From positions 2,286,180 through 2,350,179 of the forward strand of contig NW_002060948.1 in assembly GCF_000150275.1 (NCBI RefSeq): DNA of 64,000 nt, given 5' to 3'. This DNA is from Trichoplax adhaerens. Its lineage: Eukaryota > Placozoa > Uniplacotomia > Trichoplacea > Trichoplacidae. The notes beneath the pieces are model-generated. The model did no database searches. It had not been told where the DNA came from and saw only the letters and a program-made list of their open reading frames with translations. A program made the position numbers and the translations under genes. Shown here piece after piece: positions 49,801 to 62,955 of this stretch (position 1 is its first letter; each line of letters begins with the position of its first letter).

Positions 49801-52800
49801 AAATAATGAGTACATACTCACTATGGATCAAGAAAGGCTATTAAGAAAGATGATAGGCAAGATCTTTAGATTTTTAAAGGATGATAACAGACGAATGGAA
49901 GAATTGTTGAATCAGATAAGAATTATTATAAAGCAAAAAAATTGGGTAATTAATGCTTGTATATTAGCAAATTGAGTATGGGGTATTATTCATTAGGTTA
50001 ATTAGAGGTATCTAAATTATTATTTTGCTCGCTAATTGTCCGTGAAAAGCTAATACTCTATATATTGTAGTATCTATTCAGCTTTTCGACTAGAAAATAT
50101 TAAAGACTATAAATAAGAATTAAGCGATTGAAATTTATTTCGGGCTATACCGTATAGATTATGATCTTGATTCGCTAATATTGACACGAAGCTGATAATA
50201 AAGCAACTCTTTGCCTTTACTGTATAAACAATACCAAATCCGGAATAGGCTGGATTAATAGGCTAGCAAGCCTTCACTTTTTGCCAAGTGACTGATAACT
50301 GTATTGCATTGATAGACTCAACTCGTTAATTTGTCTCAGAAGGAAGATATAGCCACTGCTATCGCCAACTTATGGATTAAAGGTAAGATACCAAGATCAA
50401 ATTTAGTTTTCAAGCAGAAGATAGCGGTAAGCAATTTATACTGTAGTTTATTTAGTTTTTGTATAAATGAGCTTTCCGCACAAATACTTTCGATAATTTG
50501 ATACAGTATGTGATTAATTAATCAAGGTGATTTATTATTTTTGATAAATAAGCTTTATGTATGACAATTAGGAATATTTTCGATAATTTAATACGATTTA
50601 CAATTAATTAATCAAGATGATTTATTGTTTTGATAAATGAACTTCTGCACAGCTATTACCAATATTTTCGATAATTTAATACGGTATACAAATAATGATG
50701 ATTTATTATTTTTTCGATAGACGAGCAGTCTGTATAACTTTTAGCAACATTTCCGATATTTTGTAATTAATCAGGATAATTTACTATTTATTTCAGTGAA
50801 AGAAAAAGAGTATTCGAATACTACTGAAAATAATAATTCGACTACTGCTGAAAAAAAGGATTCGATTACTGCTAAAAATCTAAAATTTGCCTTAAAATGG
50901 GGCTGCGCAAATTTAGCGAGAGACCAAATAGAGAAAATGAGCTCATATGAACTGTCGGTGAGAATATTGAATCAACGGCTCATATTTTAATAGACAGCCC
51001 ATCATAGATAGCATACTCTGCGGAGCTTTTGGCCCAGACCAAATTTAATTTCTTAATATTGAAAAACTATCTGAAATTAGATTTGTGGAAGCCTATCATA
51101 TTTACTACTTTTGCATTCTGTTTGGTTTTTTGAGGCTAGTCTGAAAATTGTTGGACATTGATTGAAGAATCCATCAGTAACAACCGAGTAGAATGTATAG
51201 CAGTATTGCTAGAGAAGCTTGTTAATATTGATGATTTCTTAACGATAGCGATATTAAAAAATATGTTAAATAAGGTATGGTACTTTAAGAAATTTAAATG
51301 GATAATATGTTCGTGCTAGGGTGGCATTCCTTGCTAGCTATAGCTGAGGATTATTGTTATCGATTCTATTTTTAGTAAGTTGAGATATTTTTTGTAGCTA
51401 TTACTGCCAAATGGAGCGGCTCATGTAGATTACAAGAAAGCTTTCGAATTTCTGAAAATGATGAAATCGAGTCAAGATAATTATAATACATATTTGTACC
51501 CTTGGATAATTGCAGAAAAAACAGTACCAGATGGCCATAACAGAATCCATTGTGATACAGGTTAGTACGGATAAATGTTTGAAAGTACTGAAATGATGTT
51601 TGAAAAATGAATTAGATTTCTCCTATTGATGTTTAAGATTTCATTTCAGCAAGTCAATTAAAAAATAGTCTAAAGATCTATTATTAGTCCTCCTGTTGAT
51701 GAGCCTTAATTAATTAGGCCACCAAGAGTAAGAAATAGCTTATAAATGTTTAGAGTAATTTGCCTTTTGCTCTTTAATCTTTATTCATTCCGACATGTCT
51801 GACTATTGATTATAGGTCAAATAAGAGCCTATAAATTATTCATATGTAAAGCAACAATGTTTTTAAAAGAATATAAGATTACATAAAATTGTGATTGAGA
51901 GATTTTTCAATCTGAGTAATTTTGTTAATATGCTTGGCAATCTTAATCAATATTGAAAGTAATTTTATCGCGCCACCTTTGCATATCGACTATGATAATG
52001 GATACTCTTTACTTGTAATAACAGATGTTTTCCATCACCTATTTGTTCTGTGTGTTTTGAGCCAACGCTTTGAAATGGCTATGAAGATATGGGAGCGTTC
52101 ATCGCATCAAATAGCCACCGCTTTGGTTGGGAAAAAATTAGTTGATAGTATTATTGCGCAGATTAATTTTAAAAGGGACACATCGGAATTGCAGGAAATG
52201 TCAGGGTAGGTTGATTAAAATTGAAATAAAATGAAATTCAGATCCATCGTGATGATTAAGCTTAGTGGTGTAATTCTATCGAGTGAGTTAATATGTAATT
52301 TTGTGCATCTTTAATTATAATACTACAGAAAATTTCAAGATAAAGCTGTTGAATTACTAGAAACTTGTTATCAAAACAGACTTTCATTAACGTCTATACT
52401 TATAACTACTCCAATTCCGGCTTGGGGCGGCAATAACTGTCTAAGATTAGCAGCTTCTAGTGAAGCAACTACCTTTATTGCTCACGTCTGTTGTCAGCAT
52501 TGGCTAGAGAATGAGTGGGTTGGCAATACTACAGCAAAGATAAAAGGAAGAGTAAGTTACTATTGACTACTGCTGGAGTTAGTAGTCTAGAATTAGCAAG
52601 CTTTGCATTATATCTTAGTTTGCTGTTATAAATTTAAAAATTCTATCTAGTAGAAATATTTATTGCTTGACTAGAATATGAATTATTTAAGGAACGAAGG
52701 GGATGGTGTAATAACTTAAAGTTATGTGACTACTGCGGTATCGTATTACTCTGTCATATCTAGGAGGAGGGATCATCCAAAGCAGATTTCAATTGCAATC

Positions 52801-55077
52801 ATTTTAAAGATTCTTGTTTAAAGTCACTACATGAAATTTGGAAATTCCTAAATGTTCCTAGAAATAAATTTTTCATTAGCTGGGTAAAGAATAATTGAAT
52901 AAAGCTGCTGTACTAGTTAAATAAGGACTATATATTACTAGTGTTGCCTCATGACAGAAAAGGCATCGCAGGTTGCAACTAGTTTTACATTTTTAAATAA
53001 TTTCATTCTATGTATTGGATGGCAATATTTATATATTTGGTATACAATGCCTGAAATTAGCATGAATACTTTTATTTTTGGCTTTTATATAGCTATTTTA
53101 TATTGGGTTCCTAGTATTGTACGCTATAATGATTTTACTACAGCAACTACAACCACAGATTTCATCATTGGAAATCGCTCTCTTAATTTGGCAATCTACG
53201 ATATTCATCGAATTTTCCCTGAAGGTAAAATAATTGAAACAAATTAGTCGGTATATAATAAGTGATTTGAACTATAAATTATCGACGATTAAAGATAATA
53301 ATTTAGGGCTAATTTCTTGAAATAATTTTGTGTTCTCGTTATTAGTTCCTTGGCTCCAACAAACTACGATCTAAACCACAAAAAAAAATTAAGAGGCTGT
53401 ATAAATTAGAAACAATCAACATTCTTCTCTTTTGGCTCTGTTTACTTCGATTTTTTTCAAGTCTTTTTGAAGTTGCTCGAATTTTCTATTGCTTCAATTT
53501 TGCTGTATATACCGTAAGAATTTTATCAGTCTGCAATGCAAGCGTTCACTTAGGACCAAGATTACTAATACTAAAGTCTGTGGTAGGAATGAAAATCTCT
53601 TTACTGACACTAACTACTTTTCGTCACTCATTGTGTTGCATTTAAAAACAATTCTAATCATTCTCACGTGAAGGTATATCTATAAATTGTCTGATCTATC
53701 TTCTTTGATGCTCTCATAATCTAGACGAAAGAAATTGGCTTTTTTTTGTTGTTGCTAGTTATTTTCATGATCAGTTATAGTGTGGCTAACTTCGGAATAC
53801 TACAGGCTTCACAAACGCCCCAGCAGACAATTTATTCTCTATTTGCTGTTCCATATTGGAACATGTTTGGAGAATTGGATATCGACAGGATCACAGGTGC
53901 CCTTCCTTTCATTTATTTACGTTATGTCAATAAAATAACTAAAAACTTCGTATGACAGTACAAAGAGAGTTGGAGAGTTGGCTTTATTATTTCTAGAGAT
54001 CTCAAATGAAATCGATAAAAATAGCTATTACTGAATATCTAATTTTTAGGAATGGATCAGGGCTGTTTTTTAAGTAATAGAACTATTGGCATTGATGGTA
54101 AACCTTGTCCTCGCAATATATGGCTAGCTCTACTTATGTTGGCAATCTATATGATTATAACAAACGTTTTGCTTTTGAACTTATTAATTGCCGTGTTCAA
54201 GTAAATAATTAGTAAACTTAATAATGTTTAAAACAATCTGATTATACTTATAGATCTAATCATTTTAATCTTTAACAGTCCATAGTCTACGGTATTACAA
54301 GAGTAATTTTATTTGCTTCCTTTTCGAATTGCAGCTATAAAATCAATTGATTCGGATAATTTAAATTGCATTTTAGCAATATTTTCACAGAGGTTGATCA
54401 AAATTCTAAAGAACTTTGGAAATATCATCGATATGAGATGATTCTGAAATATAAACGCAAATCACCCTTTCCTTCTCCCTTTTCCATCATTGGTATCTTA
54501 ATAAATTGTTGTCGAGGAAAATTAGGGGCAGTAGATCAAGAAGGGCGTAAGTGTAATAGATAATTGATAGTGCTGCAATTTCAATATAATCGCTAATGAA
54601 AGTTAGCAGTAGCACTAACAAAAATGTCCGATACTGAGCAACATAAGTAATCCATTCTCAGTCGAATTCGATAAAGGCTATTCTAATTCATGAATTAATA
54701 AATTAATTATTATCAAATACCAATCACTTCAGCATCCACAGCCAAGCAACGTGAACACAAGTTATTTCTAAAATTTGAAGTAAACTGCTATCGACAAATG
54801 CTAAGGAAAAATTTAGTAGCTTCTGAACTAGGCACGACTAAGGAAAATGAAAAATCTAGGTAGTATTTGAAAAGCCTATTAGCTAACCCTAATGATTCTC
54901 GTAGTGGCTATTCGAGAAATTTATTGTGTTATTCATATAGTTACCTTGTTTCTTTATCTTAGCTATGCCGATGAAATTGATGCCCAAGTAGATGTCTCAG
55001 ATTCAGAAAATTCATCAGAAAGACAAGCAACAAACAGAGCAGATAATAATTCTAAAACATCAATAACGTGTGTTTAA
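46871..55077 (+). CDS. TRPM-family cation channel, about 1141 aa, 20 coding exons
   Basis: Exons: 46871-46959, 47063-47211, 47591-47970, 48363-48525, 49317-49491, 49801-49945, 50340-50382, 50797-50957, 51140-51274, 51398-51560, 51917-52205, 52329-52551, 52764-52883, 52942-53224, 53410-53582, 53725-53896, 54050-54200, 54377-54546, 54733-54859, 54963-55077. All phases join. The N-terminal TRPM homology region has ILSIGGGVKEY, HFLLVDDGSHGRYGTEI, VVLEGGPDIFTAV and VIVIEGSGRASSII. Six membrane segments lie in exons 14-17, with S4-S5 LGPRLLILKSVTKEIGFF. The pore loop is VPYWNMFGELDID (E947), then S6 TNVLLLNLLIAVF and a TRP helix ELWKYHRYEMI. It ends soon after a short coiled-coil-prone tail: no NUDT9-H and no alpha-kinase domain. 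FGE resembles the acidic filter of divalent-permeable TRPM1/3/6/7 rather than the FGQ of TRPM2/4/5. Exon 11's start, after ctgag, is the least certain border. Confidence 0.93.
48940..49080 (+). repeat. 100-bp direct repeat in TRPM intron 4
   Basis: TTATTTTAACTT..GATGCTTTGCCATT occurs around 48944-48974 and again around 49042-49074, exactly 100 bp apart at the GATGCTTTGC word. Confidence 0.6.
49543..49718 (+). repeat. 88-bp tandem duplication in TRPM intron 5
   Basis: GTTGAGAAGTTA(T/C)(A/G)ATTACTAAAA starts at 49555 and 49643. The following ATTTAA..ATAAAATGAT also recurs in register. Confidence 0.7.
50445..50790 (+). repeat. Four-copy 80-90 bp tandem repeat filling TRPM intron 7
   Basis: Units start near 50445, 50530, 50620 and 50701. 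Common words are ATTTATTATTTTTGATA, TATTTTCGATAATTTAATAC and ATTAATTAATCA(A/G)G. The array takes up most of the 414-bp intron (50383-50796) and runs to its acceptor. Confidence 0.8.
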
Positions 55078-56398
55078 GGAGTTGCAATGCTTTGTCTATC
55101 TCTTGATCAGGTGTCAGTCCTTAATCTTTGATTCTTTTAAATTTATTAAAAATTATTTTATGAGTTCTATGCATGATAAATCTATTATCACAACACTACA
55201 TTGATAGGGGTACCTATGGACATTAATTTATACAGAATAATTTGGTATTTTTGTATAATGATGTAACAAATACACATCGTATAATTAATATTTTTTGAAA
55301 AGGAATATACACACTTCAATATGTAATTCAGAAATCGTAAATATATACCTTTAGAAATTTCATTTCTTACATTTTAGTATTTATTAATTTAATTTAAATC
55401 AATAAGATCAGCTTATCTTGATGGAGTACTTAAAATTAAAGTGAATGTCAGAGCAAACCTTAACTATAGTTCTGAACCTTCACATGAAAATCGAGGGTAC
55501 ATATTGATAGCTCTGGACTGATTTCTATAATCTGATAGATCACTTAAAAGGTATATTTCAAAAATTTTATTGGATTTAAGGAATCATTTGGTAGCTAGAA
55601 CTCTGATGTACTTATGATATTTTAGATTAAATTGTTACAGTAATGCCCTATGAGACTTGAAAAAGAAATGTTGATATCAATAAATTGCCATAGTTGATTA
55701 TCTTCTAAGCTGCATGCAATATAGATTATAAACGCAAGCTTTTATTATTAGTTTTTAAATTCAGTAGCATAAGTCCAACAGTCTACATGTTGAGTTCATG
55801 ATGGCTACAGTTGTTGCTTTTGTAAAAGCCAGCAATACCTACAGGTATGCAATCGAATTGGTACACTGTGATAGTGAATTTCTATTTCAAATTACATTTA
55901 TTCAGAATTAAATCACTGACTTAATCCAAAATCTGCTATTGACCCTTCATACATATTTGATGGATGACCGAGTATACGCACTGTACATTAATGTTGAGCA
56001 TTCTATTAAAGGTATTTATCCAATCAGGTAGGTTATCTACCAATATAGATACCGAAAAGCGTGAATTTTTAGTAAATTATTCCAAATTTAGATGATGAAA
56101 AGCCTTCAAATAAGAGTAAAAATACCCATACATATCAGTACATAAACAGTAAATGCCTCCATAGAAATATCAAAATTGGCAAAGCCTGATTTGATCTAGT
56201 GTCTGGATATCAGTTTTCAGCAAAATAGAGCAATTTTAATGACCCGCTAAAACTATAATTTTAGCACATAGTACCTTTATACTTTTAAAATCCTTCAGTA
56301 TAAATATAATATGCATACTTATTACAGTGCAGTGAACATGGAAAAATTTTATAGATATCCTAGAATATAATCTCCGCAAATAATAAATCATATTATGA
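55078..56398. other. Convergent intergenic stretch between TRPM and OPA1
   Basis: No exon or repeat was recognised on either strand. It presumably contains the two facing 3' UTRs. Confidence 0.45.
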
Positions 56399-59300
56399 TC
56401 ACTTGTTATCCTGGTTTAAGCATTTGACAAACTCTACCAATCTACTCTGTATGTGCTTGACTTTTTCTGTAAGATAAAAAAAATACAGTTACATCAGGAT
56501 AGACCCTAATTTACAGTACAAGCATTTCAGAAAATATATACGGTTAAGGTAAAAGGAGGTCTTACTTAGTTTTTCAGCTAGAATAACTTGATCTCCAGTA
56601 AGAAGTTTCTTTTTACAGCTATCATCATCCTCTATTTCGTCAAGCGCTTGCTTCGCTTCTTCTTCTAGTCTTCCAAATTCATGGTTTACTACTTGTTGCC
56701 GTAAAAATCTGCTGCTACTGTTCAGCATTGATTGCATTCTCCAAAATAATACTACGGCATCGCATTGCAACTATAATTTTTAGAGTACATGTAGAGAATA
56801 TTATTATTGTTAGGCATTGTTTCGCATACCTTCCCATTTATGTCTTACCTCATCATTTCCTAACTTCCGGTGAAAAAATGCACCTTTGCATTCTTGGGCT
56901 TCCGCTATAGCCATCTGCAAAAAATGCTTTCGATACTGCAAGCGCCATATCTCTTCAATCTTAATCATAATAGAAAGATATACTAATGAATCGAAAATGA
57001 CAGTTGCTATACGATTACAAATATTTACCAGTTCTTCCGAAACCGTATGTCCTTGCGTTTCTAGGTTTCTTTTTACCATTATTACTTCATCGAAATCTAA
57101 GTGTGACTTATGACTCTATTAAACAATATATTTAGCGCATTAACCTAACAATTTCTTGAATATATGGCTTATAACTAATAAAGGAAAGAAAAGGCTACCT
57201 TTCGACTTTGTAGCAATTTTTGAAATTCTAATCCTGCTGCTTGTCGTAACAGCTACAAATACGATCGCAAGGCTAAATTAGCTAAGAGTTATCGTTTTAT
57301 TGCTCTAAAACAGCTGATAATGCAAGAAAAATATACTGTACTAATCTCAATGACTAGTAAATATACCTGCTCAGGTGTGGTTGATCTCCATGACATCCAC
57401 CTTTCAGTGAAGTTAGGGCCTGTTAGTTGGTTCCACTCATTAATTGCTTGCTTAAGTTTATCGTTTAAAGTTTCTTCCAAGAATTTAGCTGCAGATTCCC
57501 ATTGTTGTTTGTCAGGAACTGATAAATCTTCCAGTGCATTTGACTGGATGACATGCTGCGAAGCAATAATGCGACCAATTACACATTGTGATGGTTCAAT
57601 GAAATATAACGCTAAAACTAACTCACCATTTTTTCAATATTATTGTTTGAGATGGTATGATTTCTGTTACAAATATTAATAACAGCTTCTTTCAGATCAT
57701 CAAATAGCTTGTTATCTACGCTAGACATTCCAGCACTTCGGGAGACAGCAACGTTCTAATGCCCAAGTCAAGTATAGCCAGGCGATATCTTAAAATTTTT
57801 ATAGCAGGAAATCAATTACATAGTTAAGAGGTACTAATACCTTTCGCAAAGCAGCTGCAAATTCATCCAGTAACGTTTCCCATCCAATCTGTGTACATCC
57901 GGCATGGTAGAAACTTACATCAGATACATAGTAGAATATCAAATTTTAAATTAGAATAGTGCAACATACCGTAACACAGTTGCCGGATAAGTGGGACTTT
58001 GACCATTCTTTTAACTTGATATCGGCATAGGTATTAAATTTACTAAAATGAACTGATTATTAGTTTCCTTGCATTTATAAGATTACGTGGGATATGCTGT
58101 ACAATAGGAGCACATTCATACCTAGATGACTCCGTTTGTGCAGCTGGAATATAAATATTTTCTACAAAATGTTCTGAAATGCTGAGCCATAGTTTATCCT
58201 TGAGTTTCGTCTCCCTATAAATATTTATGATAGATACATAAGCAATGATATAAAATAATTACAAATAAGTGACTTTCCAACACATACCATTCCATCGGTT
58301 GCAGTTGACTTAAAGTTAAGACCGTATCTAATATTTCAGCTTTACCTCGATCGAATAATTCATTCTATAACAAAATTATAGTATCGAAATATTTTACTCC
58401 TAATACGTATATAAGCAAGGGCCTACTATTATTTGCAAAACAAACCCTATCAAGCTCTCTCCTTCCAGGAAATCTATTTTTCCATTCAGTTTCTAAGTTG
58501 AATCGGATAGCTAGTCGAAATTGACATATGAAAATTGAATATTAGACGTTAGAGCAGTTAATACGTATAAAACAGAAGTGCATAAAAATAGTGAAACATT
58601 GGAAGTATTTCATGTAGACAAACCTTGGTAACTATCAGATTGTTGTTCTACTGATTCCTTCACCATTTTCCAAAAGCACTCAGAAACTGCACGGCTAAGA
58701 TTTTGAGTATTCATTTGTGTAGCCTTGATAACGTTACTTCTGTATCATCATAGCAAATATACATGAGTAACAAATCACAAGATGCCAGTTTATAGTTTAC
58801 AGTACTATAATAATTGAGTTACTCATGCAAGATATAACGAACCTAAATAGTTTAGAATTTCTGAAGTATTCTTCTTCATGTTGTCTAATAGTCTCAATGC
58901 TGTCTTCGGTGTTACCTTTAAATTTTTCAATAAGGAGTCAACGATTTACAAGACAGAAATGCACATCATTTTGTGATACTAACCTCTACCGGTAACAACA
59001 GCAAAATAACCTAGAGCCTTCATTGGAAATAGTCGTCCTTCCAAAGTTTTCTTTATCTGATCAACAAGAACGGAACAATTTTTAGAGTATCCGTGTAAAA
59101 TAAATAAATATAATACAGCGCCAGCTTTGATTGCTTAATAACATACTCTATCTGGGTTAGCTAGCGATTTCTCTGCCAGATCAGCTTTAGTAAGAACAAA
59201 AATGGTCCTCTTTCCTAAAGTCAGACAGAAGACGCTATATAAGGATAAAAACTGATTCTATTGAAATTTAGACAATTCGACTTGCCATACCTTGCTTATC

Positions 59301-62044
59301 AACGGAGTTGACAAGGTCGGTAACTATACTTCGTTCAGCATCTACGGAACCATCTAAAAACGCATATAATGTATAAGGAAAATATAAATTCTTCTTAACG
59401 GCTACTATGCTAGCTATTACCGGCAGTAACTCTTTAATTGTTATACAACTACTCATTTTTGTTACCTTGAATACATAAAATGATGGAATTTGGATTTTTC
59501 ATGTATTTTCTAAGCAACAGCATACAATTTAATGCTTAATTACAAATTTAGTAACAATATTCAAAATAAAAATAAAAACAACGAACTTGCTCATTTCAAT
59601 AATGTCTTCTCTGGTACTTGTAGCCATTCCAGCTGTTACCGTCTGTAGTAAGGTGATCATAAGAAATGCCAAGTCATTAATAGATCGAAATAATTTTTGT
59701 TAATTAGCACAAACAAATGATTACACTAATTATTCCGGGCAGGTCTACGAGAACCATTCTCTGTAATCCAGGTCCTTTAACACTCATTGAAATAGTCTAT
59801 AGTTGTAAGTACCCAATATATGCGAATTAATTGTAAGTTATTAGCTAGTGCAAGTGAGGTATCGACATTACCGATCTAGATACTAGCATCTACAATAATA
59901 TACGCATAAATAGTACTTACTTCATGGCTAACTGTCTGCCCATTTTGAACGCTGGCTTTCATCCTTCTTTCAACTTCTTGTCTAAGGGCGTTCAACTATA
60001 GGTAATCCATCATAACGGATAGTGTTTTATAGTTAAATTTGGTTAGAATAAAGTGATAATACAGTATTGGCGTGGTATATACCTCAGGCTCCTGATTTAA
60101 GTCATACTCTCGGTCGTTGTTTTTAAATTGTGCAATATGGCGCGGACCTTCAGATAAAGTTACCATAACAGGAGATCTTGTCATCATTTCACCAGAGCCT
60201 CTGGGAAATATTCTTGCTCTTGCAATCATTTCTAGGACACTGGTCTTACCAGCACTTTGATCACCGACAACGACAACCTGAAATATATATTTCGAAATTA
60301 ATACAGGGAATGTGGTTATGGAGAAATTCATCAAAAAGGAATTGGAAAACTAAAACGTAAACAAATTTTGGGTGATTATACGTGTATTACATATAACTAG
60401 CTAGTGGTAGAGGAAACTAATATACCCGGGGTAAGCTATCCTGGGTATCATAATTGGCGTCGTAGTCAGCCAATAAATCCAATACATCTGAATACATGTC
60501 AATCAGAGATTTCTTGATATATTTAGCTTTTTCACTTTTTCCCATCTTCAATATTTGCTGTCGTAAGTCTCTATTAGTCTTTTCAAGCCTAAAAGGAGCA
60601 TTGAATGTCAGGAAATAGTATATTATTGTTGGATGCATACCTACATAAACTTTTCTACATCTATATGCGTAATTTATCTATTTCATATACGCATAAACAC
60701 ATAATTACATTAAAATTTGCTAACAATTTCTGCCAATGGAGAACTAAAATAACCATATTTATCATTCTTTTACACAGTATTTTCTATTCTTACTTGTCAA
60801 TTTCATGTTGTAAGCGTTGTTGAATTTCTACTAATTCACGTTCGGCCTTATCAGCCCTTTCTTTTAGGCTTTCTTTATCCGCTGCATCTTCACTCATAAA
60901 ACTGTTCTTAGGTACTGTATGGTCTTCATTGGAATTATTATTATTATCTTTGTTAAATACATCTGAAAAGATCATTTTTAAAGTAAGCCTTTTGAAGGAA
61001 ACAGCAATCGATATCAAGATCAGATCCACATCGTCAATTCTTATTTAAATTTACTCTCAAGAAAGGACTTGCTGGCTTGGGTTTTGTCGCTATCGGCGGA
61101 TTCTATCAATAATGCAAGAGCTGATTAGTTCATAACAGTAACAATTTAATTTTCTGGATATAGTGTAGCCTTATTTACTACTGAAATGATGTACATATCT
61201 ATCTTGACGATAAGTAGATCAAATGAGTACGCTAATGGCCATAAACACTTATATACGAGTAATAATAACATTTTTGACTCTTCTAAGTAATCAATCATCA
61301 CTGTAGTAGTTACAAGTTCGATTGGAATTTAAAACTACCATAAAACTTACGTAGCATTTGAGATAGTGTAGTTTTAATTCGAGCCAACGAATCGCTTAAG
61401 CCATTGGCCCAGGTTAAGTCAGGTAAAGAGCTTTTTAATGCGTCATATTTCTGTAGTGAATTAAATGGTTTGAAGAATAGTATTTTGATTAGTTAATTCG
61501 AGATACGAAACAGTAATTACTATTTCTGTTGCAACCAATGAAGAAGTTAATAACGGTATTTTCATCAACTCATTTAAAGTATGAGCTAGCTATCATATTA
61601 GTACCATTACCAACGAAATTGTTTAAACTATTTAAGCAGATTAAATCGGGTCAAGAGCTATTAAAAGAGTTTATAAACTAGTCTTATTTCTACAATAGAT
61701 TGAATAGTTGTTAGGCAAGGTACGAGTATTGCTATTATTTCTTTTGGAGTGTGAGTTAACCATTTTAACTAGGCATTAACAACGTGTTATCCGAAAAACT
61801 GAGTTAATTATATGATCAATCGATACACTGTCAGTTGCATCCATTTACCACTTTGACATAAACTCCAATACCAACAGCGGAACCAAGAATAATATATCGT
61901 GGTTTGACCAGCCATAGAAAGGGAAAGGAAGTGGTTCCTTTGGTAGTCTTTTGGCTACAATATCGCCTTAACCATTGTCGTTGTCGACCATTACAAGGTC
62001 TGTGGTTATTGAGTACAGGAGTAGCGATGGATCTCGATCGCACC
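56399..62044 (-). CDS. OPA1: Mitochondrial dynamin-like GTPase OPA1, 902 residues found, start exon missing
   Basis: 27 exons, high to low: 61849-62044, 61351-61450, 61055-61102, 60794-60962, 60426-60588, 60083-60277, 59921-59995, 59725-59796, 59587-59642, 59466-59509, 59291-59353, 59147-59214, 58984-59056, 58843-58915, 58624-58739, 58446-58510, 58288-58364, 58122-58214, 57970-58042, 57841-57888, 57627-57755, 57367-57555, 57199-57252, 57029-57115, 56849-56959, 56566-56770, 56399-56466. OPA1 fuses inner mitochondrial membranes and shapes cristae. The first exon ends in an Arg-rich, Trp-containing stretch and the membrane anchor [17 protein letters not shown] (human LRYLILGSAVGGGY). A coiled coil ([17 protein letters not shown]) follows, then the GTPase: G1 [14 protein letters not shown]2-side [14 protein letters not shown]3 VLVDLPG, G4 TKAD. 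The stalk and GED-like end has [16 protein letters not shown] and KLLTGDQV. The 62044 acceptor needs an upstream ATG exon with a phase-2 donor that I could not place. Human OPA1 is 960 aa. Confidence 0.97.
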
Positions 62045-62690
62045 CTAGATAGAATATGGATCCAATTTCAAAATTACTCTACTATTACAATAAACGACGA
62101 ACATTGTGTATAGCGAGTAACTTATTTCAAAGATTTATCAAGTTGACTACGGTCAAAAGTAATTATGGAGCATGATGCAATGGCTAAGCATATTGAATTT
62201 AATCGTCGACGCTACAAGGCGTAGTAGTGCTACGATGGTACCTATTATCGTTATAATTGAAGTCCTTTTTGTAAAATTTTAGTCTCTTTTACCGTCGTTA
62301 AAAGTAATGTATCATTTATGAAAGATATTTTATGAAGAATTGGATCAATATCAAAACGTTCAATCAAAGTATAGTGGCATAGACTAAATTATAGAGGCAT
62401 ATTCTCGATGCATGGGAAATTTGCAATGACATCATCAACAGTACAAGTATCTGGCCTATCGACTCGATATCTTATTGCATAACGCCTAACAGACATTATC
62501 TTAAGATCAGTACTCTACCTGCAGGTATAGGTGCATAATCTATACATTCGATTGGATCGATGTCACCAATTGAGCAGTGAATGATCAAGTTGTAAAAGCA
62601 AGAAAGAATAAGGTCAGTGCCTTCCCTGAAAGCACCAAGATGGAGGTCGTTAACCGAAAAGTCTCCAGTTTATCTAACAGTCAAGTCGAA
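62045..62690 (-). promoter_or_regulatory. Upstream of OPA1; should contain its initiating exon
   Basis: The first identified OPA1 exon begins one base into a codon after ctatctag, so an ATG-bearing exon ending in phase 2 must lie upstream on the minus strand. Short ATG frames near 62085 (MFVVYCN) and 62437 (MMSLQISHASRICLYN) are present, but neither has a donor in the needed phase. Confidence 0.35.
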
Positions 62691-62694
62691 GAGT

Positions 62695-62955
62695 TGTTAT
62701 GGTGCAGTACAGTGTACAGTACAAAGTGAACCAAAGTGTACTGTACTGTACTGTACGTACTGTACGGAATACACGGACTGCACTGTACGGACTATACGGA
62801 CTGTACTGTACAGTACAAACCGCGTGGACAGTACGGACTACAGTACTGTATACTGTACAGTACTGTACCGTGCCGTACTGTACTGTACTGTACAGTACAG
62901 TGCCTTCCAAAATACTGTACTGTACAGTGTACACTGTACACTGTAAATCTACAGC
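62695..62955. repeat. GTAC-palindrome repeat island III
   Basis: A dense, self-complementary run of GTACTGTAC/ACTGTACAGT words interrupted by short unique bits (for example GGAATACACGGACTGC). Because the words are palindromic, all six frames show artificial Y/T/V/C/L-rich open frames of 100-112 codons; these are not genes. A single strand could fold extensively. Confidence 0.85.
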
